Positions 18,976-26,670 of a DNA stretch of 64,000 bases are shown here, piece by piece. The DNA comes from an uncultured bacterium. Its GTDB lineage: Bacteria > Planctomycetota > UBA1135 > GCA-002686595. A program made the translations under genes and the position numbers. A model generated the notes under the pieces. That model worked only from the letters and a program-made list of their open reading frames with translations, searched no databases and was not told the origin of the DNA. The DNA lies in the NCBI GenBank assembly GCA_938075305.1, contig CALJGV010000014.1, positions 62,001-126,000 of the forward strand, given 5' to 3'. Numbering within the stretch: position 1 is the stretch's first letter; each line of letters begins with the position of its first letter.

Positions 18976-20124
18976 ATGGACCCCTTCGACACCCCCAAAG
19001 CCGGTTCCCCTCCGCAGGACTCCGTCTCGGGCGACGGCCCCATGGAGGCGATCGAGGCCTCCGAGAAGGGGCTCTCCTGCGAGGTCTGCGGGGCGCCGGT
19101 GACCTGGAGCCCGGGGGATCGCGCCCTGCGCTGCGACCATTGCGGCAACGTGACAGAGGTCGAGGTCGAGGAGGTCGATGTGGAGGAGCGACCGATCTCG
19201 GAGGCGGCGGGCGCCGCGAGGGGCTTTGGCCTCGAGGTGCGGGTGCTGGCCTGCGAGGTGTGCCAGGCGCGCGTCACCTTCGACGGGTCGACGATCTCGA
19301 GGTCCTGTCCGTTCTGCGGGTCTCCGGGTGTGCTCGACCAGGCGGCGAGCCGTAACTCGTTGCGCCCCGAGTCGCTGATCCCCCTGGAGGTGGGTCGCGA
19401 GTTGGTGGAGGGCAACTTCAAGGCCTGGGCCAGGAAGCTGTGGTTCCGGCCCAACGCGCTGAAGCACGTGGACGTGGGCAGCGCCGTGGGCGTCTACGTT
19501 CCTGCATGGGCCTTCGACGCGGACGTACACGCGCGCTGGACCGCCCAGTCAGGCACCTATTACTGGGTGACGCAGAGCTACACCGTGCGGGTCAACGGCA
19601 AGACCCAGCGACGGACGCGGCAGGTCCGGAAAGTTCGCTGGTGGCCCTCGAGGGGAGAGCGCCGGGACTTCCATGACGACGTGCTCGTCTTCGCCTCGAA
19701 GGGCGTGGACACCGACCTCGCCCATGAGCTCGGGGCCTACTCGACGGACGAGTTGGTGCCGTACTCGCCCCAGTTCCTCGCTGGCTGGCGGGCCGAGGAA
19801 TACCAGATCGATCTCCTCGACGGCTGGGATCTGGGGCGCGACATGATCCGGCAGCGGCAGCGCGAGCTCTGCGCCAGGGACGTGCCCGGGGATACCCACC
19901 GGCACTTGCGGGTGCGCAACGAGTTCTCCGACGTCCGATGGAAGCTCATGCTGCTGCCCATGTGGAGCGTCACCTATCAGCTCGGCGGGAAGTCCTACGC
20001 GGTCCTCGTACACGGTGAAACGGGCCGCGTCGCGGGCGAGGCACCCTTCTCCTGGGTCAAGATCGGCCTCGCCGTCCTCGCAGTGGCGGCCACGGGGCTC
20101 GCGATCGCCGCGTTCGCGCCCTGA
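18976..20124 (+). CDS. Double zinc-ribbon protein with C-terminal membrane anchor (YdjG-like)
   Basis: A 382-residue protein. Seen: a first zinc ribbon with Cys35, Cys38, Cys53, Cys56; an acidic stretch; a second ribbon with Cys93, Cys96, Cys111, Cys114; a beta-rich middle domain with Trp-rich motifs (VYVPAWAFDADVHARW, VRKVRWWPSRGERRDF); and a single C-terminal transmembrane helix (about 358-380) with only Pro after it. Such proteins are often labelled TFIIB-type zinc ribbon or 'replication restart helicase PriA-like', but there is no helicase domain here. The best parallel is B. subtilis YdjG, a membrane-anchored partner of the SPFH protein YdjI, which is the divergent neighbour. The ATG at 18976 was chosen over upstream codons because it opens the conserved part. 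Confidence 0.75.
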   Translation: MDPFDTPKAGSPPQDSVSGDGPMEAIEASEKGLSCEVCGAPVTWSPGDRALRCDHCGNVTEVEVEEVDVEERPISEAAGAARGFGLEVRVLACEVCQARVTFDGSTISRSCPFCGSPGVLDQAASRNSLRPESLIPLEVGRELVEGNFKAWARKLWFRPNALKHVDVGSAVGVYVPAWAFDADVHARWTAQSGTYYWVTQSYTVRVNGKTQRRTRQVRKVRWWPSRGERRDFHDDVLVFASKGVDTDLAHELGAYSTDELVPYSPQFLAGWRAEEYQIDLLDGWDLGRDMIRQRQRELCARDVPGDTHRHLRVRNEFSDVRWKLMLLPMWSVTYQLGGKSYAVLVHGETGRVAGEAPFSWVKIGLAVLAVAATGLAIAAFAP

Positions 20125-20135
20125 CTCCGGGACCG

Positions 20136-20170
20136 GCGGGCTCGGCGGAGCTGCCGGCTGGGCCGCCCGC
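20136..20170. terminator. GC-rich hairpin between convergent genes
   Basis: GCGGGC at 20136-20141 pairs with GCCCGC at 20165-20170, with an inner CGGC/GCCG stem. It lies between the stop of the zinc-ribbon gene (20124) and the stop of the BioF-like gene (20193). No T run on either side. Confidence 0.4.
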
Positions 20171-20192
20171 TGACTGAAGCGGCGCTGTGAGC

Positions 20193-21332
20193 TCAGCCGC
20201 CCGGTGAGTCCTCGGGCAGGTGCCTCACCAGGGCCTCCTCGAGTCGGCGCAGTTCGGCGGCGGTGTGTTCGCTGGTCACGGCGCAGCGCACCAAGCCCTG
20301 CTCGGAGGCTCCGTGGTAGCGGATCGCGGGAGCGAAGATCCCCTCGACGTGCAGGGCAGAGGAGAGCCGACGGGCCGCGTCCTCCGATTCAGTGGGGATC
20401 CGTAGCACCGGCAGGAAGGTTCCGGTGGAGCGCAGGCCGACGCGCCTCGCGCTCCGGTGCAGCTGTCCGATGTTGGCCCGGAGGCGCTCGAGGCGTTCGG
20501 GCTCGGCGTCGATCAGGTCGAGGCTGGTGAGCGCCGCCGCGGCGAGCGGCGGGGAGAGGGCCGTGGTGCTGGCGAAGCTGGAGGTGCGCCTCCGGACGGC
20601 CTCGACCGTATCGGCGCTCCCCGCGACAAATCCCCCTCCGCTCCCCAGCGCCTTGGCGAGGGAGCCGGTCAGGACGATGCGTGGGTCATCGAGCCCGAAG
20701 AGCTCGATCACTCCGCGGCCTGAGCGGCCGAGGACGCCCACGCCGTGGCTGTCGTCGATCAGGAGGTGGGCGTTGGGGGGGAGGTGGCGCAGGAGCTCGG
20801 CGGCTGGCGCGAGTCGCCCGTGCATCGCGAACGCCCCGTCCGTGGCCACGAGGGGGGCTCCGTCCTTGTGGAGGTCCAGCAGCGCTAGGGCGTGTGACAT
20901 ATCGCCGGCGCCATATCCGAAGGCGCGAAAGCCCGAGGAGGCGAGGGCGTCGAGGATGCTCGGGTGCACGTCGTCGTCGTGCAGGGCGACGGGCGCTCGC
21001 TCGAGGCCCCCACGTTCCGCGTCCCGGGCGAGGGCCTGGGCGGCGGCGATGTCCGCGAGATACCCGTCGGCGAGCACGAGCGCCGCCTCGGTGCCTAGGA
21101 ACTCGGCGAGTCGCTGCTCCAAGCGCTCGTGGAGCTCGAGGTTTCCAGAGGTGTTCCGGGAAGCCAGGCCCGAGAGTCCGAACCGTTCGATGGACTCGGC
21201 CGCCGCGGCGCGGACCCGCGGGTCGTGGGCAAGGCCGAGGTAGCCGCAGCCGTGAAAGCTGAGCAGGTCCACGCCGTCGACCTGCACGCTGGTAGCCCCC
21301 GTGGCGGAGAGGGCGGGGAGCTCGCGCTTCAT
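20193..21332 (-). CDS. BioF-like alpha-oxoamine synthase (PLP enzyme)
   Basis: A 379-residue fold-type I PLP enzyme of the alpha-oxoamine synthase family, which condenses an amino acid with an acyl-CoA or acyl-ACP with loss of CO2. BioF makes 7-keto-8-aminopelargonate for biotin; relatives make sphingoid bases or 2-amino-3-ketobutyrate. Seen: CGYLGLAHDPRV, a substrate/cofactor block SRNTSGNLELHERLE, DDSHGVGVLGRSGRG with the Asp and His that hold PLP, and the Schiff-base Lys in TGSLAKALGSGGGF. The length matches BioF (about 385). Start ATG at 21332 has GGAGGG 7 bases upstream and overlaps the stop of the C39-like gene (ATGA). No other biotin gene is nearby, so BioF is only one option. Confidence 0.75.
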   Translation of the reverse strand: MKRELPALSATGATSVQVDGVDLLSFHGCGYLGLAHDPRVRAAAAESIERFGLSGLASRNTSGNLELHERLEQRLAEFLGTEAALVLADGYLADIAAAQALARDAERGGLERAPVALHDDDVHPSILDALASSGFRAFGYGAGDMSHALALLDLHKDGAPLVATDGAFAMHGRLAPAAELLRHLPPNAHLLIDDSHGVGVLGRSGRGVIELFGLDDPRIVLTGSLAKALGSGGGFVAGSADTVEAVRRRTSSFASTTALSPPLAAAALTSLDLIDAEPERLERLRANIGQLHRSARRVGLRSTGTFLPVLRIPTESEDAARRLSSALHVEGIFAPAIRYHGASEQGLVRCAVTSEHTAAELRRLEEALVRHLPEDSPGG

Positions 21333-22426
21333 GGGGTCCCTCCGGCGGGGGCGCGGAGGGCATAGGTGACGCCCCCATTGCGGAACCAGACCTGCTCCAG
21401 GTCCGCGCGCATGTAGCGTCGCGGCACCACGCCCGGCCAACTCGCCGCGGGGTCGTTGACGAATACGACGCCGCCGAGCCCGAGGCCGGTGATCACGAGC
21501 AAGTGCCCGGCCGTCTCCTCGTAGGGAGCACCTCGCAGTTCACCGGGCGCAGCGCGGATGCTCGCGACCAGGGGACGCCCCTCCTCCAGGTACCGGGCAA
21601 CGGTTTCCCAGGAGGACACCCGAACGAGGGAGCCGGGGACGCCATGGGTGAACGCCCCCTGGACGGCCCGATTCCAGTTGCCGTAGATGTCGAAGTGCGG
21701 GTCGAGGAGGGTCGCGGCCATCTCCCGGGTGGGGACGGGCTGGCCGTGGTACGCCGCCACCATGGCGACGGAGGTGGGGCTGCAGATCCGGTGCCCGATG
21801 TCCTCGCCGGCTGCGCGCTGGGACCGCGCGGGTACGGAGAGCTGGATCGGGAGGGGCCAAGGCTCGCCGCCCGCCGCGGCCACACGCTCGCTGAGGCGTG
21901 TGGCATCGGTGAAGACCACCGAGGCGCGGATCGTGGCGGGATCCATGGCCTTCGCGCTGGCGGGCGTGAAGCGGAGCTGAGCCCGTTCCTGCGGGATGGC
22001 GGCCTCCAGGACATCAACGGAGATCCGGACTTCGTCGCATGCCGTCACGACGTCCGCAGGACGAGAGGCGACCCTCCAGTCCCCGATGAGGAGCCATGGG
22101 GTCCAAAGGTCGGAGCCGATGGGGCGGGTCCGGATCTCGACGCTGAACGGGGCGTCCGAGGCGACGTTCCAGGAGGGGAGGCACTCGGTGAACGGGGCGC
22201 TGGGCACAAGCTCCTCGGTGATGAGGGACCCCCCGGGCCCAGCCGTCAGGTCCTGGACCACCTGGAGCTCATGCAGCGGATCAGGGTGCTGCGCCTGAGG
22301 GGGAGGAGTCGTCGGGCTCGCCGTCGAGGTCGTGGCGAGGTCTCCATCCACGAGGGGCTCTGGCGCGGCGCAAGCCGTCCACGCGACGGCGAGGGCCAGG
22401 ACTCTCCTCGGGCATTGGACGACCAT
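21329..22426 (-). CDS. Exported C39-like cysteine peptidase
   Basis: A 365-residue protein with an N-terminal export signal (VLALAVAWTACAAPEP); the Cys could be lipidated, but the -3 Trp makes a poor lipobox. A middle region (about 55-185) is beta-rich and unassigned. The C-terminal part (about 190-360) is a C39_2-type papain-like domain with the catalytic Cys in HRICSPTSVAMVAAYHG, the His in AGHLLVITGLG and the Asp in VFVNDPAAS. Such domains process peptides or are inactive relatives; substrates are unknown. Its stop overlaps the start of the BioF-like gene (ATGA), so the two are co-translated. TATAAC 7 bases before the ATG suggests a leaderless mRNA. Confidence 0.7.
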   Translation of the reverse strand: MVVQCPRRVLALAVAWTACAAPEPLVDGDLATTSTASPTTPPPQAQHPDPLHELQVVQDLTAGPGGSLITEELVPSAPFTECLPSWNVASDAPFSVEIRTRPIGSDLWTPWLLIGDWRVASRPADVVTACDEVRISVDVLEAAIPQERAQLRFTPASAKAMDPATIRASVVFTDATRLSERVAAAGGEPWPLPIQLSVPARSQRAAGEDIGHRICSPTSVAMVAAYHGQPVPTREMAATLLDPHFDIYGNWNRAVQGAFTHGVPGSLVRVSSWETVARYLEEGRPLVASIRAAPGELRGAPYEETAGHLLVITGLGLGGVVFVNDPAASWPGVVPRRYMRADLEQVWFRNGGVTYALRAPAGGTP

Positions 22427-22433
22427 GGAGTCC

Positions 22434-22439
22434 GTTATA
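22434..22439 (-). promoter_or_regulatory. Likely -10 box of the C39-like gene
   Basis: On the minus strand TATAAC (5 of 6 bases to TATAAT) lies 7 bases before the ATG at 22426, and no ribosome binding site is present. This spacing would put the transcription start on the start codon. No clear -35 at 16-19 bases. Confidence 0.45.
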
Positions 22440-22511
22440 CGCTTCGGGGGTGAAGCTCATCCACATCGCCATCTCCGCTCCTCCCGGTGGAGGGCCCTTG
22501 GAGGTCGAGCG

Positions 22512-23189
22512 GTGACGTGCCTGGCGGTGCTCGCCCCCGGGCTGGACGCCGATGCCGCGCAAGGCCTCTCCTGGTTCGCCCAGCTGGCGGCGTTCGCCCC
22601 CGCCGCGGGCGTGGTGGCGGGCGCGCTCGCCTTCAACGGGCACGAGGCCTTGACCCCTCCCCGCTTCCTCCAGAGGCGCGGGGTCAGCCTGGTGATCGCG
22701 GCGGTTGCCCTGGCAGCCGCGGTCGCTTGCTCTCCTGCAGGCGCCGCCTTCGCCGCGCTGCCGGGGCGCGGCGCTGCCCTCGCGGTCCTGTGCGGGCTTT
22801 TCCTTCTTGGGGTCGCCCTCTCTCCTGCGAGCCCCGATTTCGCGGGGCGGATAAGGGCTGCGCTCACGCGCGCAGCCCTGCTGGTCTTGATCGGCTGGTG
22901 CGCCGACGGGGCCGCCGGGGGGTGGGGGATCCTGCGTCCTGTCCCCCCCTGGTCTCCAGGGGTCACGTCCTGGCTGCTGGACCTTTCGCCTAGGACGCTC
23001 CTCATGGAGAGCGCCGGACTGGACTGGCTGCGTCATCCCGCCGTGTACGAGGCGGCGGGAACGGACCGGCTCGGGCCGGGATTACGCACGGTCTTCGCCG
23101 GGCCAGTTGCGGGGAGCGCCACGCTTTTGGTGGGATGTACCTCGGTAGCCGTCCGCGTCTTGATTCGAAGGCGCGTAATTCAGCGCTGA
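22512..23189 (+). CDS. Unknown small multi-span membrane protein
   Basis: A 225-residue hydrophobic protein that I do not recognise. About five to six spans are visible (FAQLAAFAPAAGVVAGALAF, SLVIAAVALAAAVACSPAGA, GAALAVLCGLFLLGVAL, AALLVLIGWCADGAAGG, and one near the C-terminus, VAGSATLLVGCTSVAVRVL) with a basic tail RRRVIQR. The GTG at 22512 is the best start: GGAGG sits 7 bases upstream. An in-frame ATG at 22425 would share a CCATGG with the start of the divergent C39-like gene, which leaves no room for either promoter. The downstream NIL gene may be on the same mRNA. Confidence 0.55.
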   Translation: MTCLAVLAPGLDADAAQGLSWFAQLAAFAPAAGVVAGALAFNGHEALTPPRFLQRRGVSLVIAAVALAAAVACSPAGAAFAALPGRGAALAVLCGLFLLGVALSPASPDFAGRIRAALTRAALLVLIGWCADGAAGGWGILRPVPPWSPGVTSWLLDLSPRTLLMESAGLDWLRHPAVYEAAGTDRLGPGLRTVFAGPVAGSATLLVGCTSVAVRVLIRRRVIQR

Positions 23190-23248
23190 TCGGAGGCGAG
23201 AACGCCCCCCCCCAGCCGAGGCTCGCCAGGACCGATCGGACCCGTTAC

Positions 23249-23500
23249 ATGACCTCCCGCAAGTTCTTCTGCACGTTCCCTCAGGAGCTCATCAGCGAGC
23301 CCCTGATCTCCCACACCCTCGGGGTCAAGTTCGGTGTCGTTCCCAACATCCGGGCGGCAACCATCTCCGAGAGCCAGGCCCACGTGGTGGTGGAAATCGA
23401 AGGGGAGGCGGAGCGCATCGAAGAGTCGGTGGTCTACCTAAAGAGTCGTGGCGTGGCGGTGAAGGAGCTCGCGGAGGGTGAGGACCCGCCGCGGGTCTGA
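23249..23500 (+). CDS. Stand-alone NIL domain protein
   Basis: An 83-residue protein that is nothing but one NIL domain: KFFCTFPQELISEPLISHTL at the front and ESVVYLKSRGVAVKEL at the end, with the hydrophobic strand pattern of an ACT-like ferredoxin fold between. NIL domains normally sit at the C-terminus of methionine ABC transporter ATPases (MetN), where they bind substrate and inhibit transport, or in front of ferredoxin domains. Here it is free-standing with no transporter or ferredoxin next to it. The ATG at 23249 was chosen because upstream residues are not domain-like; a C9 run lies just before (23205-23213). Probably a small-molecule sensor, but the ligand and target are unknown. Confidence 0.75.
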   Translation: MTSRKFFCTFPQELISEPLISHTLGVKFGVVPNIRAATISESQAHVVVEIEGEAERIEESVVYLKSRGVAVKELAEGEDPPRV

Positions 23501-23508
23501 GGTCCATC

Positions 23509-25401
23509 TTGCCCTCCCCGCTCCGCCCGGTAGCGTGTGGCCTCTTGCTCCTCGGGGCGGCGTGCTCCGCCGTCGATCCGTTCAGGGCCATGGAGGATCA
23601 GCGAGGCCCGTCGAGAGGGGCTGTCGTGAGCGAGCACCCGCTGGCGACCCGGGCTGGCCTGCGCATCCTCGAGGCCGGCGGTAACGCCGCGGATGCCGCA
23701 GTGGCCACCGCCCTGACCCTTGCGGTGGTCTACCCCCAGGCGGGCAACCTCGGGGGCGGCGGCTTCGCCGTCTGGGTCCCCGCGGAGGGGGCGCCGGGGA
23801 CGCTGGACTTCCGGGAGGTCACGCCCGCCGCGTACACCGCCGACCTCTACCTCGACGAGGACGGGGTGGTGGATCCCGTGCGCTCTCTCAGGACCCCCCT
23901 CGCGGTCGGGATCCCCGGGTCCCCGAAGGGTCTCTTCGAGCTCTATCGGACCCAGGGCTCCCGGCGACTGTCGTTCACCCAGGTCTGCGAGTCCGCGATC
24001 CTCCTGGCGGAGAACGGCTTCCGTGTGGACCCGTGGCTCGCGGCCTCCCTCGAGCGAGACTCGGTCCGGGAGCTCCTCGGCGCCGACCCTGGCGCGGCGC
24101 AGGTGTTCTACCCAGGTGGCGAGCCCCTCGCCGAGGGCGACATCCTGGTGCAGCCTGCGCTGGCCAAGACCCTCAGGAGCTACGCGCTCGGCGGGCCGGA
24201 CGCCTTCTATTCCGGCTCGGTGGCCAAGGCGATCGTGTCCGACCTCGCCGATGCGGACCTGCGCACCGGAGGCGCCGCCGGCGCCAACCTGATGTCCCGC
24301 GCGGACCTCAAGGCCTACCGGGCGGTGTGGCGCGACCCGGTCGTCGGGCGCTTCGCCGGGCGCGAGGTGATCGGGATGGGGCCCCCGAGCTCAGGCGGGG
24401 TGGCCCTTGTTCAGATGCTTGGCATCCTCCAGGGGCTGCCCCTGGAGATGGAGCGGCGTGCGGCCGTGGAGCGGATCCAGGTCGGAGCCGACGACGGGCC
24501 GCGGATGGGTCGCATGGGGCAGCTCGCAGGCGACAGCGGACTCGATCGACCGGCGCCGGTCGGGCTGGAGGCCCGGTCGTTCCACTGGTGGATCGAGGCC
24601 ATGCGCTGCGCCTTCGCGGACCGCGCGGTGCACCTCGGCGATCCGGATCATGTGAGCGTGCCCGTCGAGGAGCTGACCTCCCCGGCCTGGATCGCGCGCC
24701 GCCGGATGGGGATCGGTGAGCAGGCCGACCTCGAGGTCGCGGCGTGGCAGGCCCCGATCCCCGACGGGTCCGACGAGACGACCCACCTCTCGGTCGTGGA
24801 CCGCGAAGGCAACGCCGTGTCGTTGACCACGACCCTCAACGCCAGCTACGGCAGCGGTATCTTCGTGGACGAGGCTGGGTTCCTCCTGAACAACGAGCTG
24901 GACGACTTCTCCATTCAGGCGGGGGTGCCGAACATGTACGGGCTGGTGGGCGCGGAGGCCAATCAGCTGGCGCCTGGCCGGCGCCCCCTGTCCAGCATGA
25001 CCCCGGTGGTCGTCCGGTCCGCTGCGGGCAGGGTCGAGCTGGTGATCGGAGCCCCGGGTGGGCCCCGGATCATCACCTCGGTCCTTCAGGTGATCCTGCG
25101 GGTCCTGATCTACGGCCAGGACCTGACCGAGGCGATCCGCGCGCCGCGCCTGCACCAGCAGTGGCGCCCGGAGCGGACCCGCTTCGAGTCGGCGTTCGAC
25201 GAGGGCGTGATCGACTCCCTCCGCAGGGAGCACGGCCAGCCGGTCTCCGGACCGGAACCCGGTCGGTTCTTCGGTTCCGTCCAGGCCATCCTCGTGGGGC
25301 CCGACGGGGAGGTGGAGGCCTTCAGTGATCCACGGCGGGGAGGTGCCGGAGGGGTCGAAGGTCGAGGGGTCGCGGAGCCGGCCCTCGTCTCTGGACGCTG
25401 A
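23509..25401 (+). CDS. ggt: Gamma-glutamyltransferase-like lipoprotein
   Basis: A 630-residue Ntn-hydrolase that cleaves or transfers gamma-glutamyl groups, for example from glutathione, outside the cytoplasm. Seen: a signal with a lipobox-like LLGAACS, suggesting lipidation; SEHPLATRAGLRILEAGGNA and YPQAGNLGGGGFAVW of the large subunit; the self-cleavage site before Thr424 in DETTHLSVVDREGNAVSLTT; then the small subunit with LNNELDDFS and RRPLSSMTP. Length is slightly above the usual 550-580 because of a charged insert (around 320-350, PRMGRMGQ). The first codon is TTG at 23509, 8 bases after the NIL gene stop. It ends before a perfect 20-bp hairpin. The family is certain; lipidation is inferred. 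Confidence 0.9.
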   Translation: MPSPLRPVACGLLLLGAACSAVDPFRAMEDQRGPSRGAVVSEHPLATRAGLRILEAGGNAADAAVATALTLAVVYPQAGNLGGGGFAVWVPAEGAPGTLDFREVTPAAYTADLYLDEDGVVDPVRSLRTPLAVGIPGSPKGLFELYRTQGSRRLSFTQVCESAILLAENGFRVDPWLAASLERDSVRELLGADPGAAQVFYPGGEPLAEGDILVQPALAKTLRSYALGGPDAFYSGSVAKAIVSDLADADLRTGGAAGANLMSRADLKAYRAVWRDPVVGRFAGREVIGMGPPSSGGVALVQMLGILQGLPLEMERRAAVERIQVGADDGPRMGRMGQLAGDSGLDRPAPVGLEARSFHWWIEAMRCAFADRAVHLGDPDHVSVPVEELTSPAWIARRRMGIGEQADLEVAAWQAPIPDGSDETTHLSVVDREGNAVSLTTTLNASYGSGIFVDEAGFLLNNELDDFSIQAGVPNMYGLVGAEANQLAPGRRPLSSMTPVVVRSAAGRVELVIGAPGGPRIITSVLQVILRVLIYGQDLTEAIRAPRLHQQWRPERTRFESAFDEGVIDSLRREHGQPVSGPEPGRFFGSVQAILVGPDGEVEAFSDPRRGGAGGVEGRGVAEPALVSGR

Positions 25402-25427
25402 CGCAGGCCGGCGGATGGGGCCTGAAT

Positions 25428-25470
25428 GGGAACGGGGGCCCGTCGCTGCGAGCGACGGGCCCCCGTTCCC
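25428..25470. terminator. Perfect 20-bp bidirectional terminator hairpin
   Basis: A 20-base arm at 25428-25447 pairs without mismatch with 25451-25470 across a GCG loop. It sits between the stop codons of two convergent genes (25401 on plus, 25490 on minus). There is no T run, so it could act in both directions or block RNA decay. Confidence 0.75.
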
Positions 25471-25489
25471 GTTCGAAGGTCCACCCGGG

Positions 25490-26608
25490 TCAGCCGTCCA
25501 GGCCCTCGAGGTCGCTCGGGTCGAACTCGAACTCGTCTTCGATCTTCTTCTCCGTGTCCGCCTTCGCCTCAGCAGCGGCCTCCGCCTTGTCGATGCGCTC
25601 CCAGTGGGAGGGGTCCTCGACGACCTTGGCCCACGAGTCGTAGAGGGCCTTGATGAGCTTGCGGTTGTATCGGAGGTTCTTCTCGCTGAGAACGCCGTCG
25701 TCCGGCGTTCTCCAGTCGAAGGCCTGTGAGGTCTGGCTTCCGCGCGCCGCATTGAGCGCGCGCTGGGCGAGCATGCCCTGCTCGTTGTCCTCGGGGTTGC
25801 CCGGGTCGAGCTTGATCATCTCGTTGAGGATGGCCGGCCACGCCATCTTGCCCGCCTCCTCGAGGCGGCGGCGGGCGCGCCCACCGGCGGCGCCGGCGTC
25901 GACGTCGAAGAACATCTCGGCGTCCTCCTGGAGCTTGGCCCACTGCTCGTCGGTGGCGCCCTCCGGCTTCCCGAAGGGTTCCAACGCGCTCAGGTCGACC
26001 GGCTCCGGCTCGGCGGGCGCGGCCTTCTCCTTGGGGGCGGCGGCCTCCGGGGCTTCGCCGGCTCCTTCATCAGCTGCAGCAGCGACATCTCCGGCCGCGC
26101 CGGCGGCCGCGTCGGTGGTCTCGGCAGCGGAGTCTTCCCCTGCGGCAGCGGCGCCGTCGGCAGCAGCGCCGTCGGTGCCCTCACCGGCTGCGGCGGTCTC
26201 GGTGGAGCCTGCGGCGGGCTCCTCTTCTCCACCTCCCAGGAAGACGAAGGCGAGCACACCGCCCAGGACGACCAGCGCCCCGGTGGCAATCAGCGGGACT
26301 GGGGACTTCTTCTTCTGGGGGCGCTCGCGGCGAGTTCGCTTGCCCTTGCGCTCGCCGCCGTCGGCGTCATCGCCACCGCGCTTCGCGCTGGCCCGCGCGC
26401 CGGAGCGGCCAGAGCCGGTGCGGGCGGAGCGCCCGCTGGCCTTGGGGGCGGCCTTCTTGGCGGCGGGCTCCTCAGTGGCCTCCTCGGCGGCGGGCCCGTT
26501 GGCGGCTTCTGCCCGCTTGCGAGCGAGGATCTGCTCCCTCATGGACGGGCCGTCGCCCTTCTTCTTCGGGGTCTTGCGCGGGATCGGGGTGGGATCGTTC
26601 TCGGTCAT
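25490..26608 (-). CDS. Single-span Ala/Glu-rich membrane protein with HEAT-like tail
   Basis: A 372-residue protein of unknown function. Seen: a Lys/Arg/Ala-rich cytoplasmic N-terminus (1-102), one transmembrane helix (about 103-126, SPVPLIATGALVVLGGVLAF), an Ala/Glu-rich low-complexity stretch (127-205), then a folded-looking C-terminal domain (206-372) ending in an acidic tail EFDPSDLEGLDG. The C-terminal part contains EEAGKMAWPAILNEM and a Trp near SWAKVVED, and lines up by eye with the C-terminal part of the next gene upstream ([14 protein letters not shown]...WFAWYD). The two genes, 62 bases apart on the same strand, appear to be diverged relatives. No enzyme motif. Confidence 0.65.
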   Translation of the reverse strand: MTENDPTPIPRKTPKKKGDGPSMREQILARKRAEAANGPAAEEATEEPAAKKAAPKASGRSARTGSGRSGARASAKRGGDDADGGERKGKRTRRERPQKKKSPVPLIATGALVVLGGVLAFVFLGGGEEEPAAGSTETAAAGEGTDGAAADGAAAAGEDSAAETTDAAAGAAGDVAAAADEGAGEAPEAAAPKEKAAPAEPEPVDLSALEPFGKPEGATDEQWAKLQEDAEMFFDVDAGAAGGRARRRLEEAGKMAWPAILNEMIKLDPGNPEDNEQGMLAQRALNAARGSQTSQAFDWRTPDDGVLSEKNLRYNRKLIKALYDSWAKVVEDPSHWERIDKAEAAAEAKADTEKKIEDEFEFDPSDLEGLDG

Positions 26609-26670
26609 GGCTATTGGGTCGCTGGGGGCAGCGTTGGGCAGCCCCTCGGGGCTTGGTGTGTTCTCAGGCG

